DNA of 64,000 nucleotides from Thiobacillus sp. UBA3361 (lineage in GTDB: Bacteria; Pseudomonadota; Gammaproteobacteria; Burkholderiales; Thiobacillaceae), in contig DEQR01000041.1 of NCBI GenBank assembly GCA_002360535.1, positions 1 through 64,000 on the forward strand. Direction: 5' to 3'. How positions within the stretch are numbered: position 1 is the first letter of the stretch; each line of letters opens with the position of its first letter. Under the pieces are notes generated by a model, which did no database searches, was not told where the DNA came from, and worked only from the letters and a program-made list of their open reading frames with translations. Below, in pieces: positions 52,876 to 60,969 of this stretch. A program made the translations under genes and the position numbers.

Positions 52876-53844
52876 ATGCACGACACCCTGCCCCTGCTGC
52901 TGGCCACCGACTTCCCGGCCCTCCGCCGCGCCCGCCCGACCACCTTGCAGGTCAATCTGGGCTACCGCTGCAACCAGAGTTGCCTGCACTGCCACGTCAA
53001 CGCCGGCCCGAAGCGCACCGAGAGGCTGGACGACGCCCAGGTGGAACTCGTCCCCCGGGTGCTGGCGGCGCGCGGCCTGGCCACCCTGGACCTGACCGGC
53101 GGCGCGCCGGAACTGCATCCGCGTTTCCGCCGGCTGGTGGCGGCGGCCCGCGCCCTGGGCGTCAGAGTCATCGACCGCTGCAATCTCACCATCCTCTCGG
53201 AACCGGGCCAGGAAGGCTTGGCGGATTTTCTCGCCGCTCAAGGGGTTGAAGTGGTGGCCTCCCTGCCCTGTTACCTGGAAGACAACGTGGACGCCCAGCG
53301 CGGCAAGGGCGTCTACGCGCGCAGCATCGCGGGCTTGAAGCGCCTCAACGCCCTCGGCTATGGCCGGCCGGACAGCGGCCTGACCCTCAACCTGGTCTAC
53401 AACCCCGGCGGCGCCCACCTGCCGCCCGGGCAGGCGGGCCTGGAGGCGGCCTACAAGCGGGAACTGGCGGAGCGCCACGGCATCGCTTTCAACCACCTGC
53501 TGACCCTCACCAACATGCCCATCCTGCGTTTCGGCAGCACGCTGTTGTCCAAGGGCGGCTTCGCCGACTACATGAATCTGCTCAAGGCCGGCCACAACCC
53601 CGCCAACCTGGATGGGGTCATGTGCCGGGAACTGGTCAGCGTGGACTGGCGTGGCCGGCTGTACGACTGCGATTTCAACCAGATGCTGGGCCTGGCGATG
53701 AACGGCCCCGCCAGCCTGGCCGACCTGCTGCGCGCCGACCTCGAAGGCGCCGCCATCCGGGTGGCCGACCACTGCTACGGCTGCACCGCCGGCCAGGGCA
53801 GCAGTTGCGGCGGGGCGCTGGACGAGCCGGGGCGCGCCGCATGA
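52876..53844 (+). CDS. arsS: ArsS-like radical SAM protein
   Basis: A 322-aa radical SAM enzyme with cluster motif CNQSCLHCH (Cys 32, 36, 39), GGAPELHP and IDRCNLTIL, and auxiliary cysteines near the C-terminus (MCRELVSVD, LYDCDFNQ, HCYGCTAGQGSSCGG). This is the ArsS pattern; in arsenosugar biosynthesis ArsS is proposed to transfer a 5'-deoxyadenosyl group to dimethylarsenite. The Met at 52876 begins the conserved region; an upstream Met at 52762 is in frame. Stop overlaps the next start (ATGA). The ArsM-like gene lies 7 kb away. Confidence 0.82.
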   Translation: MHDTLPLLLATDFPALRRARPTTLQVNLGYRCNQSCLHCHVNAGPKRTERLDDAQVELVPRVLAARGLATLDLTGGAPELHPRFRRLVAAARALGVRVIDRCNLTILSEPGQEGLADFLAAQGVEVVASLPCYLEDNVDAQRGKGVYARSIAGLKRLNALGYGRPDSGLTLNLVYNPGGAHLPPGQAGLEAAYKRELAERHGIAFNHLLTLTNMPILRFGSTLLSKGGFADYMNLLKAGHNPANLDGVMCRELVSVDWRGRLYDCDFNQMLGLAMNGPASLADLLRADLEGAAIRVADHCYGCTAGQGSSCGGALDEPGRAA

Positions 53845-55319
53845 CGGATTGGGCCAAACCCCAGCGCTTCGACCGCAACCTGATCGTCGCCGGCGCCGGC
53901 GCCGGCGGCCTGGTGACGGCCTACATCGCCGCCGCCGTGAAGGCGAAAGTGACGCTGATCGAAGCCCACCGCATGGGCGGCGACTGCCTCAACACCGGCT
54001 GCGTGCCCTCCAAGGCCCTGATCCGCGCCGCCCGCCTGCTGGCGGATCTGCGCCGGGCCGGGGAGTTCGGCATCCGCGCCGAGCCGCCGCGCGTGGACTT
54101 CGCCGCCGTCATGGCGCGGGTGCGGGCGGTGATCCGCCAGGTGGAACCCCACGATTCGGTGGAACGCTACACCGCCTTGGGGGTGGAGGTGATCCGGGGC
54201 CATGCCAGGCTGACCTCGCCCTGGACCGTGGAGATCGACACGGGCGGGGAAAAGCGCAGCCTCTCCGCCCGCGCCATCGTCCTGGCCACCGGCGCGGCGC
54301 CGGTGATTCCGAACATTCCCGGCATCGACGGGGTCCGCCACGTCACCTCGGACACGGTCTGGTCCCTGGACGCCCTGCCCGCGCGTCTGGCGGTGCTGGG
54401 CGGCGGCCCCATCGGCTGCGAGCTGGCCCAGGCCTTCGCCGGGCTGGGCAGCCGGGTCACGCTGATCGCCCGCTCCGGCCTGCTGGGTCGGGAAGACGCA
54501 GATACCGTTGCCCTGGTGGAGGCGGGCCTGGCCGCCGACGGCGTGCGCGTGCTCAAGGGTGCCGACCCCCTGCGCTGCGAGGTGACGGACGGGGAACAGC
54601 GCCTGGTGGTGGGCGGCAAGGCGGGCGAGGAGGTCCTCCCCTTCGACGTCCTGCTCTGCGCCACCGGCCGCAAGGCCCGGGTGGAAGGCTTCGGCCTGGA
54701 CGACCTGGGCATCCCCCTGACCCGCTCCGGCACCATCGAGGTGAACGAATACCTGCAAACCCGCCACCCCAGCATTTACGTATGCGGCGACGCCGCCGGC
54801 CCCTACCAGTTCACCCACGCCGCCGCCCACCAGGCCTGGTACGCGGCGGTCAACGCCCTGTTTTCCGGCCTGCTGGGGCCGATTGGGCGTTTCAAGGCCG
54901 ACTACCGGGTCATGCCCCGCGTCACCTTCACCCGCCCCGAGGTGGCGCGGGTGGGCCTCAACGAGACCGAGGCCAAGGCCCGGGGCATTGCTCATGAAAT
55001 CACCCGCTACGACCTGGCCGACCTGGACCGGGCCCTGGCCGACGGCGCCGCCCATGGCTTCGTCCAGGTGCTCACCCCGCCCGGCAAGGACCGCATCCTG
55101 GGCGTCACCGTCGTCGGCGAACACGCCGGCGAACTGCTGGCGGAATTCACCCTGGCCATGAAGCACGGCCAGGGGCTCAACAAGATCCTCGCCACCATCC
55201 ACCCCTACCCCACCTGGAGCGAGGCCGCCAAATACGCCGCCGGCGAATGGAAACGCGCCCACGCCCCCCACCGCCTGCTGGCCTGGCTGGAACGTTTCCA
55301 CGCCTGGCGGCGAGGCTGA
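53841..55319 (+). CDS. Mercuric reductase-like FAD pyridine-nucleotide disulfide oxidoreductase
   Basis: A 492-aa flavoprotein with FAD motif IVAGAGAGGLVTAYIAA, redox pair GGDCLNTGCVPSK (residues 46-58), NAD motif VLGGGPIGCELAQAF, second FAD motif IYVCGDAAG and dimer-domain HPYPTWSEA. It lacks the C-terminal CC pair and N-terminal HMA of true MerA, so it probably reduces a different disulfide or metal substrate. Homologues accompany ArsS in several genomes, and here the two overlap by 4 bases. Confidence 0.82.
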   Translation: MTDWAKPQRFDRNLIVAGAGAGGLVTAYIAAAVKAKVTLIEAHRMGGDCLNTGCVPSKALIRAARLLADLRRAGEFGIRAEPPRVDFAAVMARVRAVIRQVEPHDSVERYTALGVEVIRGHARLTSPWTVEIDTGGEKRSLSARAIVLATGAAPVIPNIPGIDGVRHVTSDTVWSLDALPARLAVLGGGPIGCELAQAFAGLGSRVTLIARSGLLGREDADTVALVEAGLAADGVRVLKGADPLRCEVTDGEQRLVVGGKAGEEVLPFDVLLCATGRKARVEGFGLDDLGIPLTRSGTIEVNEYLQTRHPSIYVCGDAAGPYQFTHAAAHQAWYAAVNALFSGLLGPIGRFKADYRVMPRVTFTRPEVARVGLNETEAKARGIAHEITRYDLADLDRALADGAAHGFVQVLTPPGKDRILGVTVVGEHAGELLAEFTLAMKHGQGLNKILATIHPYPTWSEAAKYAAGEWKRAHAPHRLLAWLERFHAWRRG

Positions 55320-55334
55320 CCGCGAGAACCCGCC

Positions 55335-55553
55335 ATGCGCTTCATCGACCACATCCCCCTGCCCCTGCTGATCGCCGTCACCCTGCTCATGCTGGGCGCG
55401 CCCTTCGCGCCCGAGCCCCACCTGGTGGAAAAGGCCCGCATGCTGGCCGAGGGCACCCTCACCCGGCCCATCGACATCTTCGACGTGTTCTGGCACCTGT
55501 TGCCGGCGGTCCTGCTGGGAATTCGCCTGGCGCGAATGCGCCGCAAGGCCTGA
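55335..55553 (+). CDS. Small membrane protein of the ArsS cluster
   Basis: A 72-aa protein with two hydrophobic helices: IPLPLLIAVTLLMLGAPF and FDVFWHLLPAVLLGIRLA, joined by a loop with EPHLVEKARMLAEGTLTRP. It lies 15 bases after the flavoprotein stop and 16 before the GT2 gene, so it is part of the same operon. Similar short proteins are seen in the same position next to ArsS-type genes; some databases label them as RND transporter, which I consider misleading. Confidence 0.68.
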   Translation: MRFIDHIPLPLLIAVTLLMLGAPFAPEPHLVEKARMLAEGTLTRPIDIFDVFWHLLPAVLLGIRLARMRRKA

Positions 55554-55569
55554 CCCCGGCGGTGCCGCC

Positions 55570-56247
55570 ATGCGCCTGTCCGTCATCGTCCCCACCCTCG
55601 ACGAGGCCGCCGGCATCGCCGCCGCGCTGCAAGCCTTGCGGCCCCTGCGCGACCAAGGCCATGAAGTCATCGTCGCCGACGGCGGCAGCCGCGACGGCAC
55701 CCCGGACATCGCCGCGCCCCTGGCGGACCGGGTGATCGCGGCGCCCAGGGGCCGTGCCCGGCAGATGAACGCCGGGGCCGCCGCCGCACGGGGCGACGCC
55801 TTCCTCTTCCTGCACGCCGACAGCCGCCTGCCCGCCCACGCCGCCGAGCCCATCGGCCAGGCCCTGGCGCGGCATCCCTGGGGCCGTTTCGACGTGCGCA
55901 TCGAAGGCCGTTCCCCCTGGCTGCCGGTCGTCGCCCGGATGATGAACCTGCGCTCCCGCATCACCGGCATCGCCACCGGCGACCAGGCCATCTTCGCCAC
56001 CCGCGCCGCCTTCGAAGCCGTGGACGGTTTCCCCGACCAACCGCTGATGGAAGACATCGAGCTTTCCAAACGACTCAAGCACCTCGGGCCGCCCGCCTGC
56101 CCGCGCGACCGGGTCATCACTTCCGGCCGGCGCTGGGACACGCAGGGCGCCTGGCGCACCATCCTGCTCATGGGACGGCTGCGCCTCGACTACTGGCGCG
56201 GCGTGCCGGCGGAGCGGCTGGCGCGGCGGTATTACCCGGAAGCATGA
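55570..56247 (+). CDS. GT2-like glycosyltransferase (TIGR04283 type)
   Basis: A 225-aa enzyme with N-terminal MRLSVIVPTLDEAAGIAAAL, donor motif EVIVADGGSRDGTPDIA, and metal-binding LFLHADSRLP. The Gln in TGDQAIFATRAAF and the segment DQPLMEDIELSKRLKH match this subgroup of short GT2 proteins. Function is not proven; genome context suggests work with the ArsS pathway, possibly in sugar attachment. The start of the next gene overlaps the stop. Confidence 0.82.
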   Translation: MRLSVIVPTLDEAAGIAAALQALRPLRDQGHEVIVADGGSRDGTPDIAAPLADRVIAAPRGRARQMNAGAAAARGDAFLFLHADSRLPAHAAEPIGQALARHPWGRFDVRIEGRSPWLPVVARMMNLRSRITGIATGDQAIFATRAAFEAVDGFPDQPLMEDIELSKRLKHLGPPACPRDRVITSGRRWDTQGAWRTILLMGRLRLDYWRGVPAERLARRYYPEA

Positions 56248-56867
56248 AGGCCACGCGCATCGTCGTCTTCGCCAAGGCCCCCCAACCGGGCCGGGTGAAG
56301 ACCCGGCTGATCCCGGCGCTGGGGGCCGAGGGCGCGGCGGCCCTGGCGCGGCGCATGCTGGAAGAGGCCCTGGCCCAGGCTGTTAGAGCGGGGGTGGGGC
56401 CGGTGGAACTGTGCATGAGCCCAGGTCCGGCGGACCCCGCCTGGTCCGGCCTGGCGATACCGGATGCCGTCATCCGCGGCGACCAGGGCGAAGGCGACCT
56501 GGGCGCGCGCATGGCCCGCGCCGCGCGACGGGTTATTGGAGAAGGCGAAGCCGTGCTGCTCACGGGAACGGACTGCCCCGATCTCACCGCCGACCGCCTG
56601 CGCGCCGCCTCCGCCCGGCTGGCCGACCACGCCGCCGTGCTCTACCCGGCGGCGGACGGCGGCTACGTACTGCTGGGCCTCAACCGTTTCGAAGCCAGTC
56701 TGTTCAACGACATGCCCTGGAGCACCCCGGCGGTGGCGCGCCTGACCCTGGCGCGCATGGCCGCCCTGGGTTGGCGAGTGTGGGTGGGGGAAGCGCTGCG
56801 GGACATCGACGAAGAGCGCGACCTCGTTTGGCTGCCCGGGTTTTCGCGCCCGATTCAGGGTGGCTGA
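56244..56867 (+). CDS. DUF2064 / TIGR04282 glycosyltransferase-like protein
   Basis: A 207-aa protein beginning VVFAKAPQPGRVKTRLIPAL, which is like the nucleotide-binding start of CofC/MobA-type nucleotidyltransferases, and containing LLTGTDCPDLTADRLRAA and AADGGYVLLGLNRFEASLF then WSTPAV. This gene almost always follows the TIGR04283 gene. It may supply an activated sugar. It overlaps its upstream partner by 4 bases and ends the operon. Confidence 0.82.
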   Translation: MKATRIVVFAKAPQPGRVKTRLIPALGAEGAAALARRMLEEALAQAVRAGVGPVELCMSPGPADPAWSGLAIPDAVIRGDQGEGDLGARMARAARRVIGEGEAVLLTGTDCPDLTADRLRAASARLADHAAVLYPAADGGYVLLGLNRFEASLFNDMPWSTPAVARLTLARMAALGWRVWVGEALRDIDEERDLVWLPGFSRPIQGG

Positions 56868-57241
56868 AATGAAGTGCCGGAATGATTCGGTGGAGGAGAG
56901 AACTTCCACTACCGCCGGCCAGGGGCGTGAATGGATTCCTGTTGCTGGGCGGCTGGGTATCGGCCGAAGCATACCGTCAGTACCAGCTCAGACTCGGTCA
57001 GCAATACGGCGGACACCTGCCACTCAACCGCAGGCCACGGTGAACGTCGGCTTCTCCTAGTTGGGCGGACTTTATCTCCTCAACGCTGGTACGTCAGATG
57101 GGGGGCAGGTCAATCGAACGAGCTGATGACCAATAGACTGGAAATATGGACCTGTTCCCGGTTATTGCTCGTGACGCGTCGGACAGCCAGATGCGGGGAT
57201 AATCGAGCCATTGCATCCAACAGCATTAGGGTGGGTTAGCA
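56868..57241 (+). other. Gap between the arsenic cluster and the NERD gene
   Basis: About 370 bases with no supported reading frame. The composition is less regular than in the operon before it and the segment probably marks the start of mobile or decayed DNA. No terminal repeats or recognisable transposase pieces were seen. Confidence 0.45.
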
Positions 57242-58270
57242 GTGATCCTGAAAACAATCGACGACAAGGCGACGAGCGTCGCCGAGCTGGAAGGCCTTCT
57301 CGCGTCAGCGCCTTCTATCCACAAACCCAAGCTGGAGCAGGAACTCCGTGCCCTTCGGGCAGGCATGAAGGGGGAGCAGGAGTCGGCCTATCTCATCGAC
57401 TTTGACTACCGCGAGTCCAAGAACAACGTGGTCATCCATGACCTGCGGCTGGAGATCAACGGCCGGGTGGCTCAGATCGATCACCTCCTCATCAACCGGA
57501 TGCTGGACGCACTGGTTCTTGAGACCAAGCACTTCCATGCTGGCATCAAGATCACCGAGGAAGGGGAGTTCCTGCGCTGGAACGATTTCAGAAAGTGCTA
57601 CGAAGGTATGGCCTCACCGTTGGCCCAGAACGAGCGCCACATCCAGGTGCTCAGGGATGCCTTCGCCCAGATTGACATGCCCACGAGGCTGGGGGTGAAG
57701 GTCTTGCTGACCTTCCACTCCTTCATCTTGGTGGCGCCCAACGCGCGCATCGACCGTCCTAAGAAGTTCGATACAAGCAAGGTCATCAAGGCCGACGCAC
57801 TACGAAGCACCTGGGAGAAAGAGCTGGACGAGACGTCTGTCCTAGGGGCGGTCAGCGGGCTGGCGAAGTTGGTTTCCACCGAGACCCTCGTGGCGATCGG
57901 GCGCCAGCTTGTCACGCTGCATCGTCCAGCCAGTGTGAACTATGCGAGCAAGTTCGGCATCGTTAGCGGCTGCGCCGAAAATCTCTCACAACAGCGCAGC
58001 CCACAGCTCGCCGATTCCGCGATGTCCGCAGCCGCAATTCCAGAGCCCAGGGGTCACGTCTGCCGGGCCTGCGGCAGCGCCCGTCTCACCATCCAGTACG
58101 GCAAGTATGGCTACTACTTCAAATGCTCCGACTGTGGGGGCAACACGCCCGTAAAGCTTGGCTGCGGGGGTGAGGGGCACAAAGAACGCCTGCGCAAGGA
58201 AGGCAGGAAGTTCTTCAGGGAGTGCGCGGATTGCAGGACGAGTAAGCTTTACTTCGAGAATCCCGAGTAG
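57242..58270 (+). CDS. NERD-domain protein with C-terminal zinc ribbon
   Basis: A 342-aa protein beginning with GTG. Residues 38-110 hold the NERD nuclease-related core: GEQESAYLIDFDY, NVVIHDLRLEINGRVAQIDHLLI and LVLETKHFHAGI, where the D...E-x-K arrangement is the restriction-endonuclease-like catalytic pattern. The C-terminal region has CRACGSARLT and CSDCGGNT, a topoisomerase-like zinc ribbon, and later CADCRTSK. It may cut or process foreign or structured DNA; inference from fold only. The gene stands alone amid element remains. Confidence 0.72.
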   Translation: MILKTIDDKATSVAELEGLLASAPSIHKPKLEQELRALRAGMKGEQESAYLIDFDYRESKNNVVIHDLRLEINGRVAQIDHLLINRMLDALVLETKHFHAGIKITEEGEFLRWNDFRKCYEGMASPLAQNERHIQVLRDAFAQIDMPTRLGVKVLLTFHSFILVAPNARIDRPKKFDTSKVIKADALRSTWEKELDETSVLGAVSGLAKLVSTETLVAIGRQLVTLHRPASVNYASKFGIVSGCAENLSQQRSPQLADSAMSAAAIPEPRGHVCRACGSARLTIQYGKYGYYFKCSDCGGNTPVKLGCGGEGHKERLRKEGRKFFRECADCRTSKLYFENPE

Positions 58271-58273
58271 CGA

Positions 58274-58423
58274 GGTTTTACGTTTGGCCGGCGCTATTCG
58301 CCGACGACGCTGCGCGGCTGGGCAAACTATTTAAAGGTAGGGAGTTTCAGCCGGTCCTTCCGGGCGATCGACAGCTACACGGAGTCGCGGTTGCGCCGGT
58401 GGTTGAATCGCCCCGGGTTTTGA
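58274..58423 (+). pseudogene. Remnant of a group II intron reverse transcriptase/maturase
   Basis: One frame from 58274 to the stop at 58421-58423 reads GFTFGRRYSPTT, then LRGWANYLKVGSFSRSFRAI, then DSYTESRLRRWL. The first part matches the tail of the maturase RT/thumb region and the second the GIIM C-terminal domain of group II intron-encoded proteins; the segment usually between them is missing, so the copy is internally deleted as well as truncated. No intron RNA structure is evident here. This frame is too short to be functional. Confidence 0.72.
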
Positions 58424-58453
58424 GGAGGCTCCTTTCCTTGAGAAGATGGAGCC

Positions 58454-58540
58454 ATGAAGAGCAAGAAGACCACCCCGAAGTATTCCCCTGAAGTTCGTGA
58501 ACGCGCGGTACGCCTAGTGCAGGAGCACCGTAGCGAGTAA
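58454..58540 (+). pseudogene. Stub of an IS3-family OrfA transposase
   Basis: A 28-codon frame starting MKSKKTTPKYSPEVRERAVR then LVQEHRSE before a stop. The YSPEVRERAVRLV segment is the start of the OrfA HTH protein of IS3-family elements, which normally continues for about 90 residues. The element has been cut within OrfA, and no OrfB or right end was seen. It begins 30 bases after the group II intron remnant. Confidence 0.75.
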
Positions 58541-58802
58541 GGGTGAGTACGCTGACCAGGAAAGCTGCCTTTCACGTCAACCTGGCCTTCTACGACAGCA
58601 ACCTGTACCACACCGGCCGTTCATCCGGCCTACCTCCAGCAGCAGGATTGGCCGAACACCGGTCCCACCCAGATGCCGTCATCCGCATCCAAAGCAACCG
58701 TACCGGCAGTTCGACGCTGATGTAGCAGTCACTTTAGAACTGGCTTTGTCGCGTACTCACAACCGGCACACAATGCGCAATATCTGATTCCCGGGGTTGC
58801 TC

Positions 58803-59111
58803 ATGACCACGACCACCCCAAAAGAAGGTCGCCTAAACATCCGTTGCGACCATCGCACACGCGAACTGCTCGACCGGGCGGCGACGTATGCGCGCGTCAG
58901 CGTCTCCGAATTCGTTCTCAACCATGCCATCGCCTCCGCCGAACAAGTGATCCAGGCACATGAATCCATCACCTTGGGGGTGGAGGCTTTTCAGGCCTTC
59001 CTCGCGGCGCTCGATTCGCCGGCGCCCCCCAATGCGGGTGCTGAAGCGCGCCTTCAAGCGGCACACCGAGCTGGTTCGCTAGGTGGCCTTCCGTATCCGG
59101 CCGCTGGATGA
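58803..59111 (+). CDS. DUF1778 antitoxin with altered C-terminus (frameshift)
   Basis: A ribbon-helix-helix antitoxin of the TacA type: GRLNIRCDHRTRELLDRAAT then YARVSVSEFVLNHAI. In the current frame it runs on to 59111, past the normal end. At 59035-59037 a run of G shifts the frame; with one base fewer it would continue LKRAFKRHTELVR and stop at 59080-59082, exactly before the toxin's GTG. The C-terminal part is what normally neutralises the toxin, so this copy may not function, or the extra G is a sequencing error. Confidence 0.75.
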   Translation: MTTTTPKEGRLNIRCDHRTRELLDRAATYARVSVSEFVLNHAIASAEQVIQAHESITLGVEAFQAFLAALDSPAPPNAGAEARLQAAHRAGSLGGLPYPAAG

Positions 59112-59574
59112 GGCCGTCGAAACAGCTAGGTTTCGCTGCGGCCACCCCGCTCTCGGCGACTACATCCGGCGTTATGCATCGCGGGATGTAAGACGTGGCG
59201 TGGCACGGGTATTCGTGGCCACGCCGGACAGCGATCCGCAACATCTGGCGGGGGTTTTTACCCTGAGCGCGGGCAGTGTGAACTGTGCCGATCTGCCTGT
59301 TGCGTTGGCGCGCAGGTTGCCACGTTACCCTGTACCGGTCGCCTTGCTTGGGCGCCTGGCCGTGGATGGACATTTTCAGGGTCAGGGGCTGGGCTCCATC
59401 CTGCTGGCCGATACCTGCCGTAAGGTGGTGCAGGCCAGCCAGACTCTGGCGGTGGTGGGCATCGTCGTCGATGCGAAAGACGATGCGGCGGTGGACTTTT
59501 ATCGGCACTACGGATTCGTGCCACTGCCGGGGACGCCGGATCGGCTGCTGCTGCCTGCCAAGTCGTTCATGTAA
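59083..59574 (+). CDS. GNAT-family toxin (TacT-like) of a type II toxin-antitoxin pair
   Basis: A 163-aa acetyltransferase with GTG start directly at the expected antitoxin stop. Core motifs are RCGHPALGDYIRRYA, AGVFTLSAGSV, LLGRLAVDGHFQGQGLGSIL (acetyl-CoA pyrophosphate loop) and VVDAKDDAAVDFYRHYGF (with the catalytic Tyr). TacT-type toxins acetylate the amino group of aminoacyl-tRNA and stop translation. Length and organisation are normal. Confidence 0.87.
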   Translation: MAFRIRPLDEAVETARFRCGHPALGDYIRRYASRDVRRGVARVFVATPDSDPQHLAGVFTLSAGSVNCADLPVALARRLPRYPVPVALLGRLAVDGHFQGQGLGSILLADTCRKVVQASQTLAVVGIVVDAKDDAAVDFYRHYGFVPLPGTPDRLLLPAKSFM

Positions 59575-59654
59575 CGGAAGCAAGTTATTGGGGATATTTA
59601 TCGCGGGCGCCTGCGTAACGTCAGATTTTCCGGCAAGGTGAAGGTGGCATTGTC

Positions 59655-60833
59655 TTATCCCCTCAGCCTGTCCATCAGTTCACCCAACCCGACGGCCTGC
59701 GCCCCTTGGCGCAAGGGAAAGCGCTCGCTGCCGGGGTACACCACATAGCGTTCATCAATGCCCAGGTCGTCGCAGGCGATGCCGAAGCCCCGGTCCGGGC
59801 TGGGGGCGGTGGAGCGCTTGACCTCGATGGCCATCTCAGGCCGGCCGCCGCGTTCCAGCACCAGGTCGATTTCGGCGCCATCGGCGGTGCGGAAGTAGCA
59901 GGCGGTGCGCCGCTCGCCGGCGGCTTCGATGAGGTTTTCGATCACCATGCCTTCGTAGCTGGCGCCGGCAACGGGGTGCCCCAGCACCTGGTCGCGGGTT
60001 CCCAGCTCCAGCAGCGCATGCACCAGGCCACTGTCGCGGATGTAGAGCTTGGGCGCCTTGGTCAGGCGCTTGCCCAGGTTGCCCGTCCAGGGTGGCAGCC
60101 GGCGCACCAGTTTGAGGTCCGCCAGGAGATCGACGTAGCGGCCCACGGCGGGGGAGGACACGCCCAGACTGCCGGCGAGCCGGGCCTGATTGAGGGGGGC
60201 GCCCTGCAAATGGGCCAGCATGGTCCATAGTCGCCCCACCGTGGCGGCCGGCAGGCGCGGGGCGAACATGGGCACGTCGCGTTCCAGGTAGGAGCGGATG
60301 AAGTCGCGCCGCCAGTCCAGGCTGGCCGGGTCGTCGGCGGCGAGCAGGCTTTCCGGGAAACCGCCACGCAGCCAGAGCGTGTTTTCATCGATGCCGGCGG
60401 GGGTGGCCTCGTCCAGGGTAAGGGGCGCCAGGTCCAGGTAGGCAACCCGCCCGGCCAGGCTTTCGGCGGCTTGGCGCATCAGTTCCAGCGCGGCGGAACC
60501 GAGGAGAAGGAAATGGCCGTGGCCGTCGCCAGCCGCCCGCCGCTCGTCGATGATGCCGCGCAGCACCTGGAACAGGTCGGGCGCGTGCTGGATCTCGTCG
60601 ATCACGACCAGCTTGCCGTGCTGTTCGCGCAGATAGGCATCGGCCTCGGCGAGGCGAAGACGGTCGGCGGGCCGTTCCAGGTCCAGGTAAACGGCGCCTG
60701 TGGGCCAGTCGGCGGCGATGCGCCTGGCCAACGTGGTCTTGCCCACCTGGCGGGGGCCGAGCAAAACGACGGCGGGACCGGCGGCGAGGCGGGACCGGAC
60801 AGCGGTTTCGAGGTGTCTGGATAAGGCTTGCAT
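59655..60833 (-). CDS. AAA ATPase with DUF4143 domain
   Basis: A 392-aa protein with Walker A LLGPRQVGKTT (residues 24-34), Walker B VVIDEIQHAPDLF, sensor region FLLLGSAALELMR and the DUF4143 C-terminal domain (IEVKRSTAPSPDRGFGIACD). The DUF4143 domain has a nuclease-like GAEIDLVLERGG and IEVKRS pattern (D...E-x-K). These ATPases are widespread and often mobile; their function is unclear. A palindrome lies directly upstream of the start. Confidence 0.87.
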   Translation of the reverse strand: MQALSRHLETAVRSRLAAGPAVVLLGPRQVGKTTLARRIAADWPTGAVYLDLERPADRLRLAEADAYLREQHGKLVVIDEIQHAPDLFQVLRGIIDERRAAGDGHGHFLLLGSAALELMRQAAESLAGRVAYLDLAPLTLDEATPAGIDENTLWLRGGFPESLLAADDPASLDWRRDFIRSYLERDVPMFAPRLPAATVGRLWTMLAHLQGAPLNQARLAGSLGVSSPAVGRYVDLLADLKLVRRLPPWTGNLGKRLTKAPKLYIRDSGLVHALLELGTRDQVLGHPVAGASYEGMVIENLIEAAGERRTACYFRTADGAEIDLVLERGGRPEMAIEVKRSTAPSPDRGFGIACDDLGIDERYVVYPGSERFPLRQGAQAVGLGELMDRLRG

Positions 60834-60843
60834 GGATTAATAC

Positions 60844-60880
60844 TACCGCAAATCGAACGACACACGTTTGATTTGCGGTA
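60844..60880. promoter_or_regulatory. Palindrome upstream of the AAA ATPase gene
   Basis: An 11-base perfect inverted repeat, TACCGCAAATC at 60844-60854 and GATTTGCGGTA at 60870-60880, separated by 15 bases that themselves form an imperfect inner repeat (CGAACG and CGTTTG). It starts 10 bases upstream of the ATG and is A/T-rich outside. It looks like an operator for self-control, although a promoter within it cannot be placed. Confidence 0.55.
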
Positions 60881-60969
60881 TTAATAGAGCCCGGTTAGCC
60901 AACAGGCTGCGCGGCCGTCACCCCTTCCGACTCACTCATCCCCCGCAGCCATTGCATTGGGCAAACCCT

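Noticed and set aside
58541..58735. A 60-codon frame between the OrfA stub and the antitoxin
   Set aside because: No ribosome binding site, family motif or leader; probably decayed element DNA.
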